DNA of 64,000 nucleotides from Pseudomonas syringae (GTDB taxonomy: Bacteria > Pseudomonadota > Gammaproteobacteria > Pseudomonadales > Pseudomonadaceae), in contig NZ_WKEQ01000005.1 of the NCBI RefSeq assembly GCF_021605415.1, positions 62,001-126,000 on the forward strand. The letters are read 5' to 3'. Both the position numbers and the translations under genes were made by a program. Of the stretch, positions 26,913-36,446 are shown piece after piece. Positions within the stretch are counted from its first letter, which is position 1, and every line of letters starts with the position of its first letter. The notes below the pieces were generated by a model, which saw only the letters and a list, made by a program, of their open reading frames with translations, had not been told where the DNA came from and made no database searches.

Positions 26913-27680
26913 ATGTTTCCCAGCCTGTTTATCTCCCACGGTTCGCCCATGCTCGCCCTGGAACCCGGCGCCAGCGGCCCGGCTCTGGCACGGCTGGCAG
27001 CTGAACTGCCGAAGCCAAAAGCCATCGTTATCGTTTCCGCTCACTGGGAAAGCCATGAGCTAATGGTCAGCAGCCATCCGCAGCCGGAAACCTGGCACGA
27101 CTTTGGAGGATTTCCGAAAGCCCTGTTCGAAGTCCAGTATCCGGCGCCGGGCAATCCGCAGCTGGCCTCCGAGATCGCCGAGCAACTGACCGCCAGTGGC
27201 CTGACGGCGTGCATTGATCCGCAACGCCCGTTTGATCACGGTGTGTGGGTACCTCTTTCGCTGATGTATCCGCAAGCCGATATCCCGGTCGTTCAGGTTT
27301 CCCTGCCCAGCCGCGGTGGCCCGGCCTTGCAGACGCATGTGGGCCGGGCGCTGGCCGGTTTGCGTGAGCAAGGCATCCTGTTGATCGGTTCCGGCAGCAT
27401 CACCCATAACCTGCGCGAGCTGGATTGGCACGCCGGCCCGGAGAGCGTTGAGCCCTGGGCCCGTGATTTCCGTGACTGGGTGATCGACAAACTCGCCACC
27501 AACGATGAAGCGGCATTGCACGATTATCGTCAACAGGCGCCGAATGCCGTGCGCAGCCATCCGAGCGATGAGCATTTGTTGCCGCTGTATTTTGCCCGTG
27601 GCGCGGGTGGAACGTTCGGCGTGGCGCATCAGGGTTTTACGATGGGTGCGTTGGGCATGGACATTTATCGGTTCGGTTGA
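26913..27680 (+). CDS. Class III extradiol dioxygenase (LigB/DODA, YgiD type)
   Basis: 255 residues of the LigB-like family that includes plant DOPA 4,5-dioxygenase and E. coli YgiD. Zinc or iron ligand motifs: SHGSPMLAL near the N-terminus, VSAHWESHE (~46), FDHGVWVPL (~110) and GSGSITHNLREL (~170). It may open aromatic diols such as DOPA; the true substrate is unknown. It is a single-gene unit closed by a bidirectional terminator. Confidence 0.9.
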   Translation: MFPSLFISHGSPMLALEPGASGPALARLAAELPKPKAIVIVSAHWESHELMVSSHPQPETWHDFGGFPKALFEVQYPAPGNPQLASEIAEQLTASGLTACIDPQRPFDHGVWVPLSLMYPQADIPVVQVSLPSRGGPALQTHVGRALAGLREQGILLIGSGSITHNLRELDWHAGPESVEPWARDFRDWVIDKLATNDEAALHDYRQQAPNAVRSHPSDEHLLPLYFARGAGGTFGVAHQGFTMGALGMDIYRFG

Positions 27681-27735
27681 AGGTTAAAGACCAAAAAATC
27701 GCGGCCTTCGGTAGCTCCAACACAAATGTGCAGGC

Positions 27736-27769
27736 AAAAAAAATCCCCGAACCAGTCGGGGATTTTTTA
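27736..27769. terminator. Bidirectional terminator
   Basis: ATCCCCGA/TCGGGGAT stem with A run on the left and T run on the right, between the convergent dioxygenase and deaD genes, so it can end both. Confidence 0.92.
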
Positions 27770-27796
27770 TGTGCGATCGATCAGCTCAAGGGCAGA

Positions 27797-29470
27797 TCAA
27801 TCTTCGCGGTAGCGACGCAGCTTCAACTGCTTGCCAGCAACGCGAGTGTCCTTCAGTTTGGTCAGGAGTTTATCCAGGCCATCTTCCGGCAGCTCGACGA
27901 GGCTGAAGCTGTCACGCACCTGGATGCGACCGATCGCTTCACGGGCCAGACCACCTTCGTTGAGGATGGCGCCCAGCAGGTTTTTCGCAGCGATACCGTC
28001 ACGCGCACCCAGCGCGGTACGGCAACGAGCACGGCCTTCGCCCAAAGGCATTGGCGCACGACGCTCGCGGTCGCCACGATCAGGACGGTCACCGGTACGC
28101 TCTGGACGATCGCCACGCGGTGCGTTGTTTGGCACCAGTGGACGTTCTTTCTCGATAGCGGCCAGGTTCAGCGCTTGACCGTTGGTAGCCTTGCGCAGCA
28201 GGGCTGCAGCCAGGGCACGCGGCGAGCAACCGATATCAGCGGTCAGACGATCCAGCAGATCACCGTGAGTCGATTCAGCATCGGCAACCAGTGGCGACAG
28301 GCTGTTGGTCAGTTTCTTAATGCGGGCATCGAGAACTGCCTGAGCGTCCGGCAGGCGAACTTCAGCAACTTTCTGACCGGTTACACGCTCGATCACTTGC
28401 AGCATGCGGCGCTCACGTGGAGTCACCAGCAGCAGTGCACGACCTTCGCGACCGGCACGACCGGTACGGCCGATACGGTGAACGTAGGATTCCGGATCGT
28501 ACGGCATGTCGACGTTGAACACGTGAGTGATGCGCGGAACGTCGAGGCCACGGGCAGCAACGTCGGTCGCGACAACGATGTCCAGACGGCCATCTTTGAG
28601 CGAGTCGATAACGCGCTCACGCTGGTTCTGGGCGATGTCGCCGTTCAACGCGGCGGCTTTGTAGCCTTTGGCGTCGAGGGCGCTGGCCAGATCCAGGGTC
28701 GCTTGCTTGGTGCGCACGAACATGATCAGCGCGTCGAAGTCTTCCACTTCCAGCAAGCTGAGAACCGCAGAGGTCTTCTGGTCAGCGTGAACCAACAGGT
28801 GAGCCTGTTCGATCGCGGTAACGGTCTGGGTCTTGGTCTGGATCTTCACGTGTTGCGGATCGCGCAGGTGGCGTTCGGCAATGGCGCGGATCGACTGCGG
28901 CAGGGTCGCCGAGAACAAAACAGTCTGACGGGTTGCAGGCAGAGCCTTGAAGATGACTTCCAGGTCGTCCATGAAGCCCAGTTTGAGCATTTCGTCCGCT
29001 TCGTCGAGAACCAGGTGGTTCACGGTCGACAGGACTTTTTCGTCACGACGCAGGTGGTCGCACAGACGGCCCGGCGTGGCGACAACGATCTGTGCGCCAT
29101 TACGGATTGCTTTCAGTTGCGGGCCCATAGGCGCGCCGCCGTAGACGGCCACAACAGTGACGCCCGGCATTTGCTTGGCGTAGGTTTCGAAAGCGGTTGC
29201 TACTTGCAGCGCCAACTCACGGGTTGGCGCCAGGATCAGGGCTTGCGGTTCGCGCTTGGCAGGATCGATGCGATGCAGGATTGGCAGGGCGAACGCAGCG
29301 GTTTTACCCGTACCGGTTTGCGCCTGACCGATCATGTCCTGGCCGGCCATGATGATCGGGATCGATTGCTGCTGAATAGCCGAAGGCTCTTCGTAGCCAG
29401 TCGCTGCGACGGCTGCAAGAATATTCGGATTAAGATTAAAAGCGGCGAAGCCGCCGGTTTCCTGGGTCAT
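27797..29470 (-). CDS. deaD: DEAD-box RNA helicase DeaD/CsdA
   Basis: 557 residues. Helicase core: Q motif, AQTGTGKT, PTRELALQ, DEAD in VLDEADEML, SAT, and HRIGRTGRAGR (residues ~1-370); then the dimerisation segment and an RNA-binding DbpA-type RRM (~480-557, ending LKLRRYRED), after an Arg/Gly/Pro/Asp-rich linker. DeaD unwinds structured mRNA and helps ribosome assembly in the cold. The ATG at 29470 (MTQETGGFAAF) is chosen; the longer frame covers the leader. A leader of about 220 bases fits cold-shock-type control. Confidence 0.93.
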   Translation of the reverse strand: MTQETGGFAAFNLNPNILAAVAATGYEEPSAIQQQSIPIIMAGQDMIGQAQTGTGKTAAFALPILHRIDPAKREPQALILAPTRELALQVATAFETYAKQMPGVTVVAVYGGAPMGPQLKAIRNGAQIVVATPGRLCDHLRRDEKVLSTVNHLVLDEADEMLKLGFMDDLEVIFKALPATRQTVLFSATLPQSIRAIAERHLRDPQHVKIQTKTQTVTAIEQAHLLVHADQKTSAVLSLLEVEDFDALIMFVRTKQATLDLASALDAKGYKAAALNGDIAQNQRERVIDSLKDGRLDIVVATDVAARGLDVPRITHVFNVDMPYDPESYVHRIGRTGRAGREGRALLLVTPRERRMLQVIERVTGQKVAEVRLPDAQAVLDARIKKLTNSLSPLVADAESTHGDLLDRLTADIGCSPRALAAALLRKATNGQALNLAAIEKERPLVPNNAPRGDRPERTGDRPDRGDRERRAPMPLGEGRARCRTALGARDGIAAKNLLGAILNEGGLAREAIGRIQVRDSFSLVELPEDGLDKLLTKLKDTRVAGKQLKLRRYRED

Positions 29471-29893
29471 GGGTCTGCCTCTAAGTGCATCCGCAAAGAC
29501 CCATGCTCCAAAGCTGCGCATGCCGTGTTGAGACTCAAGAGTCGCCCTGGCTGCTTTGTCGGCGGGGATTTGCGAAAACGAATGAATGAAAAAAAGAATC
29601 GTCAAGGAAGAGCCCGCAGTGCGGGTGTGCAGCCGAAGCTGGCTTCGGGGAATTGCGCTACCTAAACGCGGCCCGGTTAAAGGCCGGCGCGCACTATACC
29701 GGAAATTGCCCAAAAAGGGAGCTTTTTTTATCGCCGGAGTCCGGTTGTCACCGGCCTGTCACGGGGTTTTGCGGATAATCGTGCGAAGGTCTATTTTTCA
29801 AAGGCCCGGCCCTGCGGGCGATGCCACTTAAACGATTCATCCAGATGCGACACGCGGTCGCTGCAGCTTCCCATCCCGCCCGAGGAACACCCC
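29471..29893. other. deaD leader and divergent control region
   Basis: 423 bases between deaD and the crotonase gene. On the minus strand a good -10 (TATAGT) is at 29698-29693, implying a transcribed deaD leader of roughly 215 bases. The leader contains small hairpins (CCCGC/GCGGG at 29613-29625; GACTC/GAGTC at 29532-29543) and a U-rich run near 29588-29594. Beyond 29700 I find no other gene. Confidence 0.6.
29693..29698 (-). promoter_or_regulatory. Candidate -10 of the deaD promoter
   Basis: Minus-strand TATAGT, five of six matches to consensus. No convincing -35 is 16-18 bases upstream, so the exact promoter is tentative. Confidence 0.5.
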
Positions 29894-30685
29894 ATGAATC
29901 AGCCCTGCCCCGGTCGCGTCAGCCGAGAACGACGCGGTCACGTCCTGTTGATCGGTCTGGATCGGGCGCCCAAGCGCAACGCCTTCGATATCGATTTGCT
30001 CAATGACTTGAGCCTGGCCTACGGCGAGTTCGAGGCTGACAGCGAGGCGCGGGTGGCCGTGGTGTTCGGCCATGGCGAGCATTTCACCGCCGGCCTGGAT
30101 CTGGTCAACGCCAGCGCCGCGCTCGCCGAAGGCTGGCAGGCGCCGCCGGGCGGCTGCGATCCGTGGGGTGTGTTCGCAGGGCCCAGGGTCAGCAAACCGG
30201 TGATCGTCGCCGCACAGGGTTACTGCCTGACCATCGGCATCGAATTGATGCTCGCCGCCGACATCAATCTCTGCGCCAGCAACACCCGGTTCGCGCAAAT
30301 GGAAGTACAGCGCGGGATCTTTCCGTTCGGCGGCGCAACGCTGCGCTTTCATCAGATCTCAGGTTGGGGCAATGCCATGCGCTGGTTGCTGACGGGCGAC
30401 GAATTTGATGCCCACGACGCCTTGCACTTGGGATTGGTGCAGGAAGTGATGGCCAGCGAAGACCTGCTGCCGCGTGCTATCGAACTGGCGGAACGCATTG
30501 CCCGTCAAGCGCCGCTGGGAGTGCAAGCGACGTTGATGTCGGCGCGTCAGGCGCGTTATGAGGGTGAGATGGCCGCAGCGCAGGCCTTACCGGCATTGGT
30601 GAAGAAGTTGTTGGCCAGTGAGGACGCGCAGGAAGGCGTGCATTCTCTGGTGGAGCGGCGACCCGGGATTTTTAAAGGGGTCTGA
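29894..30685 (+). CDS. Crotonase-family enoyl-CoA hydratase/isomerase-like protein
   Basis: 263 residues of the crotonase fold. The oxyanion-hole segments GEHFTAGLDL and SKPVIVAAQGYCLTIGIELMLAADI are clear. At the position of the hydratase glutamate the sequence is FAQMEVQRGIFPFGGAT, so activity as a true hydratase is uncertain. It likely acts on an acyl-CoA in fatty acid metabolism. In P. aeruginosa a crotonase gene also lies beside deaD. Confidence 0.87.
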   Translation: MNQPCPGRVSRERRGHVLLIGLDRAPKRNAFDIDLLNDLSLAYGEFEADSEARVAVVFGHGEHFTAGLDLVNASAALAEGWQAPPGGCDPWGVFAGPRVSKPVIVAAQGYCLTIGIELMLAADINLCASNTRFAQMEVQRGIFPFGGATLRFHQISGWGNAMRWLLTGDEFDAHDALHLGLVQEVMASEDLLPRAIELAERIARQAPLGVQATLMSARQARYEGEMAAAQALPALVKKLLASEDAQEGVHSLVERRPGIFKGV

Positions 30686-30700
30686 ACGCTTTGGTGATTC

Positions 30701-30740
30701 TGCTGGCGCCTTCGCGGACAAGCCCGCGAAGGGGTCAGCA
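30701..30740. repeat. REP-like hairpin
   Basis: CCTTCGCGG/CCCGCGAAGG with outer TGCTG/CAGCA arms, between two convergent genes; probably also limits read-through. Confidence 0.75.
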
Positions 30741-30752
30741 CAGACACAACAC

Positions 30753-31508
30753 CTAGGTTGCCGGGCGAATGGCCTTGATCAATGACTGCAACGAATAACC
30801 CAGACGCGGCGCCAGCGCTTCAGCGCGCTCGGTCAGCGCCTGCATGTCGAGTTCCTGCTCCAGATCCGCCGGGACGATCAGGATCACATTTCCCTCCTTC
30901 ACCGGCAATTCCCAGTAATGCCGATGATAAAGCCCGCGCAACAACGCCGCCCCCAGCGGCTTGCCGTCATCAGTCGCCCATTGATTGATCACCAACCAGC
31001 CGCCCGGATTCAAGCGCTGCTGGCAGTCACCGAGAAAATTCCAGGCCAGATGCCCGACGCCCGGGCCGACGTCAGTGTAAAGGTCGACGAAAATCAGATC
31101 CGCCGGCTCAGCGCTCGGCAGCAGTTCGATGGCATCGCCGACGCGGATGTAGAGACGCGGATCGTCGTCCAGCCCGAGGTATTCGATAGCCAGACGCGGC
31201 ACGTCGGGGCGCAGTTCAATGGCTTCGACGTCTTCCAGCGGTAAAAATTTCAGGCATGCCTGGGTCAGCGTTCCCGCGCCTAGCCCCAGGAACAACGCGC
31301 TCTCCGGTTGTTCATGACACAGCGCGCCGATCAGCATCGCCCGGGTGTAGTCGTATTCCAGCCAGCTCGGATCGGCGGTGAACACGCAGCTTTGTTCGAT
31401 GGCATCGCCAAACTCCAGAAAGCGGTAATCGGCCACTTCCAGCACGCGAATCACACCGAACTCGTCCTGTACCTCGGCGAGCAGATGCTCGACGCGCTCC
31501 TCAGTCAT
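30753..31508 (-). CDS. Spermidine synthase-like methyltransferase-fold protein
   Basis: 251 residues with a Rossmann fold of the spermidine synthase/SAM-binding family: LFLGLGAGTLTQACLKFLP is the nucleotide loop, followed by VEAIELRP and DLIFVDLY. It lacks an obvious full polyamine-binding set, so transfer of an aminopropyl group is unproven. It is divergent from the DAHP synthase gene. Confidence 0.82.
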   Translation of the reverse strand: MTEERVEHLLAEVQDEFGVIRVLEVADYRFLEFGDAIEQSCVFTADPSWLEYDYTRAMLIGALCHEQPESALFLGLGAGTLTQACLKFLPLEDVEAIELRPDVPRLAIEYLGLDDDPRLYIRVGDAIELLPSAEPADLIFVDLYTDVGPGVGHLAWNFLGDCQQRLNPGGWLVINQWATDDGKPLGAALLRGLYHRHYWELPVKEGNVILIVPADLEQELDMQALTERAEALAPRLGYSLQSLIKAIRPAT

Positions 31509-31658
31509 TTCGTCTCCTGATGGTCACCGGGCGCGGTGACGCGTTCGCACCCTCGGGGTGACGTGGCAAAGCGGCGATTGTCGGCCATGGCGCGGGAACA
31601 GGTCACGCACTAATTGCTGATACCATGGCCGTCCGTGCGTAAACCACCCGAGAACGTG

Positions 31659-33005
31659 ATGAGCCAACCGTGGAGCCCTGACAGCTGGCGTGCCCTGCCG
31701 ATCCAGCAACAACCCCAATACCCCGACGCCGCGCATTTGCGCCAGGTCGAGCAAACCCTGGTCAGCTATCCGCCACTGGTATTTGCCGGTGAAGCCCGGG
31801 AGTTGCGCCGTCAGTTTGCCGAAGTGACCCAGGGCCGCGCGTTCTTGTTGCAGGGCGGCGATTGTGCGGAAAGTTTCGTCGAATTCTCCGCTGCGAAGAT
31901 TCGCGACACCTTTAAAGTGTTGCTGCAAATGGCGATTGTGATGACCTTCGCCGCTGGTTGCCCGGTGGTCAAGGTCGGGCGCATGGCTGGCCAGTTCGCC
32001 AAACCGCGTTCAGCCAACGATGAAACCATCGACGGCGTGACCCTGCCCGCCTATCGCGGCGACATCGTCAACGGCATCGGTTTCGACGAAAAGAGCCGCG
32101 TGCCGGATCCGGAGCGTCTGTTGCAGTCCTATCACCAGTCCACCGCTACGCTCAATCTGCTGCGCGCCTTTGCTCAGGGCGGTTTTGCCGACCTGCATCA
32201 AGTGCACAAGTGGAATCTGGATTTCATCGCCAACTCGGCGCTGGCCGAGAAGTACAGCCACTTGGCCGATCGCATCGATGAAACCCTGGCGTTCATGCGG
32301 GCCTGCGGCATGGACACCTCGCCGCAATTGCGCGAGACCAGTTTCTTCACCGCTCACGAAGCCTTGCTGCTGAACTACGAAGAAGCCTTCGTGCGCCGCG
32401 ACAGCCTGACCAATGACTATTACGATTGCTCGGCACACATGCTGTGGATCGGCGACCGCACCCGTCAGCTCGATGGCGCGCATGTTGAATTTCTGCGCGG
32501 GGTGAACAACCCGATCGGCGTCAAGGTCGGCCCGAGCATGAACCCGGACGATTTGATCCGCCTGATCGACGTGCTCAACCCGGACAACGATCCAGGCCGC
32601 CTGAACCTGATCGCGCGCATGGGTGCGAACAAGGTCGGCGATCACCTGCCGGCGCTGATCCGCGCAGTGCAACGCGAAGGCAAGCAGGTGCTGTGGAGTT
32701 CCGACCCGATGCACGGCAACACGATCAAGGCCAGCAGCGGCTACAAGACCCGGGACTTTGCGCAAATCCTCGGCGAGGTGAAGCAGTTCTTTCAGGTGCA
32801 CGAAGCGGAAGGCACCTATGCCGGCGGTATCCACATCGAAATGACCGGGCAGAACGTCACCGAATGCATCGGTGGCGCACGGCCGATTACGGAGGATGGT
32901 CTGTCGGATCGCTACCACACCCACTGCGATCCACGGATGAATGCCGATCAGTCGCTGGAATTGGCGTTTCTGATTGCCGAAACCCTGAAACAGGTCAAGC
33001 GCTAG
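31659..33005 (+). CDS. Class II 3-deoxy-7-phosphoheptulonate synthase
   Basis: 448 residues of the plant-type (class II) DAHP synthases, catalysing the first step of the shikimate pathway from PEP and erythrose 4-phosphate. Seen: [11 protein letters not shown] with the metal-binding cysteine, [26 protein letters not shown] motif, SSDPMHGNT and [15 protein letters not shown]. Start at 31659 ([10 protein letters not shown]). P. aeruginosa has a 448-residue class II enzyme in the same neighbourhood. A class I enzyme is encoded at 47158 in this window. Confidence 0.95.
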   Translation: MSQPWSPDSWRALPIQQQPQYPDAAHLRQVEQTLVSYPPLVFAGEARELRRQFAEVTQGRAFLLQGGDCAESFVEFSAAKIRDTFKVLLQMAIVMTFAAGCPVVKVGRMAGQFAKPRSANDETIDGVTLPAYRGDIVNGIGFDEKSRVPDPERLLQSYHQSTATLNLLRAFAQGGFADLHQVHKWNLDFIANSALAEKYSHLADRIDETLAFMRACGMDTSPQLRETSFFTAHEALLLNYEEAFVRRDSLTNDYYDCSAHMLWIGDRTRQLDGAHVEFLRGVNNPIGVKVGPSMNPDDLIRLIDVLNPDNDPGRLNLIARMGANKVGDHLPALIRAVQREGKQVLWSSDPMHGNTIKASSGYKTRDFAQILGEVKQFFQVHEAEGTYAGGIHIEMTGQNVTECIGGARPITEDGLSDRYHTHCDPRMNADQSLELAFLIAETLKQVKR

Positions 33006-33030
33006 GGTTTGAAATCCTTATCGTCTGGGC

Positions 33031-33134
33031 GGGCTTCTTTGCGGGCAAGCCCGGCTCCTACAGGGTATTTGTCGGACGCCTGACCTGCGAACGACGCGGT
33101 CATTGTGGGAGTCGGGCTTCCCCGCGAAGGCGTC
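33031..33134. repeat. REP-like elements
   Basis: GCGGGCAAGCCCGGCTCC (from 33042) and a diverged inverse copy (GGGAGTCGGGCTTCCCCGCGAAGG, 33107-33130) between the DAHP synthase gene and the convergent glycosylase-like gene. Confidence 0.65.
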
Positions 33135-33137
33135 CGC

Positions 33138-34364
33138 TCAATCGCTACAAAGGCCGGCCAATGCCAGCCTCAATCGTCCGGCGCTCTCGCGCTGACAATT
33201 AAGCTGCACCTGCGCCAACCCCAACCAATCCGCCATCCTGTGCAAATTCGCCGCCAACGCCATCATCCCCGCCTCGTCCAGCCCCGGCTCGTCCTCATGC
33301 ACGGCATGCACCGCCAGCCGCCCCGATGCCCGCTCGGCACGCAGATCAACCCGCGCGGCGATCCGTTCGTTGTGCAAAAACGGCAACACGTAGTAACCGT
33401 AAACCCGCTTGTGCTGCGGCGTATAAATCTCCAGCCGATAGCGGAAATCGAACAGCCGCTCGGTACGGCTACGCTCCCAGATCAATGAATCGAATGGCGA
33501 CAACAACGCGCTCGCCCCGACCTTGCGCGGCACTTTCGGCTCGGGGAGGCAATAGGCGATTTGCCGCCATCCAGCGACTTCACACGTCAGCAATTGTCCG
33601 TCTTCGACCAACTCCGCCAGTCGCACACGGCTGTCGCCCGGATTCAAGCGGAAGTAATCGCGCAGATCCTTTTCCGTGCCGACACCCACCGCTTGCGCCG
33701 CATGCAGCAGCAAGCCGCGTTGCGCCTCGGCTTCATTCGGCAATGGCTGTCGCAGGATCGGCGCAGGAATCACCCGCTCCGGCAAATCATACAAACGCTC
33801 AAAACCACGACGCCCGGCCACCGTCACTTCGCCAGCAGCAAACAGCCATTCCAGCGCATGTTTTTCGGCGCTCCAGTCCCACCACGGCCCGGCCTTTTCC
33901 TGACGGGTCGACAGACTCCCCGCGCCCAACGCGCCGCGCTCTTCAACCAACGCCAGCACCCGGCGAATGGTTTCCTGTTCGTCACGACCGAATTTCGCCA
34001 ACTGCTGATAAATATCCTCGCCGCGTCTGGCCCGCTGCATGCGCCAGCCCATCAACGGGTACATCGACAGCGGCATTAAAGAGGCTTCGTGCCCCCAATA
34101 TTCGAACAACGTGCGACGTCGCCCGGCACTCCAGGCAGCCTGATCGAGCAAGTCAGAAGAATAGGAACCCAGACGGGAAAACAACGGCAGGTAGTGCGAG
34201 CGCACCACGGCGTTGACGGAGTCGATTTGCAAAAGGCCCAGCCGTTCGATCAGCCGATTGAGATGGCTTGCCTTGACTTCCGGCGGCTGGCGCCCTTGAA
34301 AACCCTGGGCGGCCAGCGCCAGACGTCGCGCCTGTTTGAGGGAAAAGGACAATGTCGCGGGCAT
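33138..34364 (-). CDS. YcaQ/AlkX-type winged-helix DNA glycosylase
   Basis: 408 residues of the HTH_42 (DUF1006) family. E. coli YcaQ unhooks DNA interstrand crosslinks and repairs nitrogen-mustard adducts; Streptomyces AlkZ is the antibiotic-resistance relative. The catalytic Q-x-D motif of the YcaQ branch is visible in LLQIDSVN (~residue 46-50), not the QxQ form of AlkZ. Start at 34364 after GGAGGT with five bases between. It stands alone, with no secondary-metabolite genes nearby, which fits the housekeeping AlkX branch. Confidence 0.88.
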   Translation of the reverse strand: MPATLSFSLKQARRLALAAQGFQGRQPPEVKASHLNRLIERLGLLQIDSVNAVVRSHYLPLFSRLGSYSSDLLDQAAWSAGRRRTLFEYWGHEASLMPLSMYPLMGWRMQRARRGEDIYQQLAKFGRDEQETIRRVLALVEERGALGAGSLSTRQEKAGPWWDWSAEKHALEWLFAAGEVTVAGRRGFERLYDLPERVIPAPILRQPLPNEAEAQRGLLLHAAQAVGVGTEKDLRDYFRLNPGDSRVRLAELVEDGQLLTCEVAGWRQIAYCLPEPKVPRKVGASALLSPFDSLIWERSRTERLFDFRYRLEIYTPQHKRVYGYYVLPFLHNERIAARVDLRAERASGRLAVHAVHEDEPGLDEAGMMALAANLHRMADWLGLAQVQLNCQRESAGRLRLALAGLCSD

Positions 34365-34428
34365 GTGTACCTCCATGTCTGCTCGCAACCTACCTCACCT
34401 GAAGTTGGTTTGTGTAGCGATGGCCGCA

Positions 34429-34644
34429 TCATTTATGCATCGGGTCGTCCCAGAACGGGCGCACCGTTTCGTGTTCGACATCGGCACGGCTGACACCGAT
34501 ATCCTTCAGCGCTTCGTCGCTCAGACTGGCCAGCAATTCACGCTCGCGGTGCAGTTCATACCAACGACTGAATTTATGCAGCAGATCGGATACCACATGG
34601 ACGGAATGTTTTGTTTCGCCTACATACTCGTTTTGACCTTTCAT
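34429..34644 (-). CDS. DUF1127 small protein
   Basis: 71 residues. The DUF1127 core (RERELLASLSDEALKDIGVSRADVEHE) is at about 34-60. Short Arg-rich relatives in alphaproteobacteria bind RNA and affect phosphate and carbon metabolism; the role in Pseudomonas is unclear. Start at 34644 behind GGAGG. It is divergent from a LysR gene 61 bases away. Confidence 0.87.
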   Translation of the reverse strand: MKGQNEYVGETKHSVHVVSDLLHKFSRWYELHRERELLASLSDEALKDIGVSRADVEHETVRPFWDDPMHK

Positions 34645-34705
34645 CGTGTTGCCCTCCGTTGGGATTGGCTCCAGTCTCGTCTTCGAGCTAGGATCAATCC
34701 AACGA

Positions 34706-35596
34706 ATGTTTCTGATGGCATGCATCTCGGAGATTGATGAATTGTCCGCCTATCCCAGTATCGATACCGATGTTCTGCGTACCTTCGTAGCGATTGCCGA
34801 TCAGGGCGGTTTCACCCGCGCCGGGGAGATGGTCAACCGCACGCAATCGGCGGTGAGCATGCAGATGAAACGCCTCGAAGAGGACGTGCTGCAACGGCGC
34901 CTGTTCGATCGCGACGGGCGCCAGGTTCGTTTGACTGCCGAAGGCCAGGTGTTGCTCGGTTACGCCCGGCGCATCCTCAAGTTGCACAGCGAGGTGTTCA
35001 ACACTTTGCGCGAGCCGCACATGGTCGGCACTGTACGGATCGGCACGCCGGATGATTACGTGATGCGTTTTCTGCCGGGAATACTGTCGCGGTTTGCGCA
35101 GTTCTATCCGTTGATTCAGATCGAAGTGCATTGCGAGTCCAGCAAGCAACTGTTGCAACGCACGGATCTGGATCTGTCGATCGTCACCCGCGAGCCGGGC
35201 AACGAGATTGGCCAGTTGCTGCGCAAGGAGCGTTTCGTCTGGGCCGAGGCGCAGAATTTCAATGCACACGAACAAACGCCGTTACCGCTGGCGATGTTCA
35301 ACAGTGATTGTTTCTGCCGGTTGTGGGCCTGCAATGCGCTGGATGCGATGGGTCGCGACTACCGCATCGCCTACAACAGCACCAGTCTGTCGGCATTGAT
35401 GGCGGTAGTGAGCGCAGGCCTGGCAATCACCGCGCAACTGGAAAGCCTGATCACGCCGGACTTGCGCATTCTCGGTGCCGCCGAAGACCTGCCGATGTTG
35501 CCCGAGGCCAGCATCATGCTGATCCGCAACCTCAACAACCCGTCGCCGATCACCGAATGCCTGGCCGAACACATCGTCGAAGGCTTCAAGCTTTAA
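34706..35596 (+). CDS. LysR regulator, LrhA/HexA-like
   Basis: 296 residues. N-terminal winged helix (DTDVLRTFVAIADQGGFTRAGEMVNRTQSAVSMQMKRLEEDV) and LysR substrate-binding domain (VRIGTPDDYVMRFLPGILSRFAQFYP). The helix-turn-helix and GTPDDY region resemble E. coli LrhA and Erwinia HexA/PecT, repressors of motility and exoenzymes; the target here is unknown. Start at 34706 is the first of two close ATGs. Its end overlaps the convergent TauE/SafE gene by 11 bases. Confidence 0.88.
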   Translation: MFLMACISEIDELSAYPSIDTDVLRTFVAIADQGGFTRAGEMVNRTQSAVSMQMKRLEEDVLQRRLFDRDGRQVRLTAEGQVLLGYARRILKLHSEVFNTLREPHMVGTVRIGTPDDYVMRFLPGILSRFAQFYPLIQIEVHCESSKQLLQRTDLDLSIVTREPGNEIGQLLRKERFVWAEAQNFNAHEQTPLPLAMFNSDCFCRLWACNALDAMGRDYRIAYNSTSLSALMAVVSAGLAITAQLESLITPDLRILGAAEDLPMLPEASIMLIRNLNNPSPITECLAEHIVEGFKL

Positions 35597-36335
35597 AGGC
35601 GAGCATCACCGCACACAGGATCAGGAAACCGCAAAACAGCCCACGAAGGAGTCTTTCCGGCATGGCGTGGGCAATTTTCACACCCCAACTGATGCTCAGC
35701 AGACCGCCGACAGCCAACGGCAGGCCGATCATCCAGTCCACTTCGTGGTGCGCCGCGTAAGTCACCAACGTGACGCCAGTGCTGGGCAATGCCAGCGCCA
35801 GCGATAAGCCTTGGGCGACCACTTGCGTGGTGCCGAACAGACTGGTCAGCACTGGCGTAGCCACCACCGCGCCACCCACGCCGAACAAACCGCCCATGGT
35901 GCCGGACGCCGCGCCGAGCACGCCGAGCCATGGCCACGAATAACGCATTTCGGAGGTCGCCGCCGGTTTCTTGCCAAACATACGCAGTACGTTGTACGCC
36001 GCGAGCACCACAAGGAACGCGACGAAGCCGATACGCATGCTTTGCGCGTCGATGCCCACCGCCCAGATCGAACCGATCCAGGCAAAGCAGAAGCCCATCA
36101 CCGCCAGTGGCAATGCGTGGCGCAACTCGATACGGCTGCGCTGGTGATAGCGCCACAATGCAAGCATTACATTCGGCACCACCATCACCAGTGCGGTGCC
36201 TTGGGCCAGTTGCTGATCGAGGCCGAACCATACGCCCAGCAAGGGGATGGCGATCAAACCACCACCGATGCCGAAGATCCCGCCGAGGGTGCCCAAGGCT
36301 GCGCCGAATACCAGGTACATCAGAATTTCAATCAC
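35586..36335 (-). CDS. TauE/SafE (TSUP) family membrane exporter
   Basis: 249 residues, about eight hydrophobic segments in two repeats with the glycine-rich family motif (GGIFGIGGGLIAIPLL and GGLFGVGGAVVATPVL). Family members move sulfite, sulfoacetate or other organosulfur anions out of the cell. The substrate here is not evident. It lies between two LysR genes; the divergent one at 36447 is the likelier regulator. Confidence 0.9.
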   Translation of the reverse strand: MIEILMYLVFGAALGTLGGIFGIGGGLIAIPLLGVWFGLDQQLAQGTALVMVVPNVMLALWRYHQRSRIELRHALPLAVMGFCFAWIGSIWAVGIDAQSMRIGFVAFLVVLAAYNVLRMFGKKPAATSEMRYSWPWLGVLGAASGTMGGLFGVGGAVVATPVLTSLFGTTQVVAQGLSLALALPSTGVTLVTYAAHHEVDWMIGLPLAVGGLLSISWGVKIAHAMPERLLRGLFCGFLILCAVMLAFKA

Positions 36336-36398
36336 AGCGGATTTCCTTCGTCGTCAGGCGACTTATCCTACGCAGTTGAGGCTGGTACGGAAACGCAC

Positions 36399-36415
36399 AG
36401 CCACGCACAATGGCT
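36399..36415. promoter_or_regulatory. Possible LysR-type dyad
   Basis: AGCCA-N7-TGGCT in the 111-bp gap between the divergent TSUP and LysR genes, a typical position for a LysR recognition site. The arms are short, so this is tentative. Confidence 0.35.
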
Positions 36416-36446
36416 ATGCTCATTTCGCACAAGCACAGTATTTTTC

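Noticed and set aside
27677..29665. 662-codon plus-strand open frame over deaD
   Set aside because: It is an antisense shadow of deaD. Its translation is Gln/Val/Arg-rich with no known domain, while the minus-strand frame has all helicase motifs.
35811..36446. Upstream extension of the LysR frame at 36447
   Set aside because: This part is antisense to the TauE/SafE gene and reads as low-complexity sequence; the LysR domain begins at 36447.
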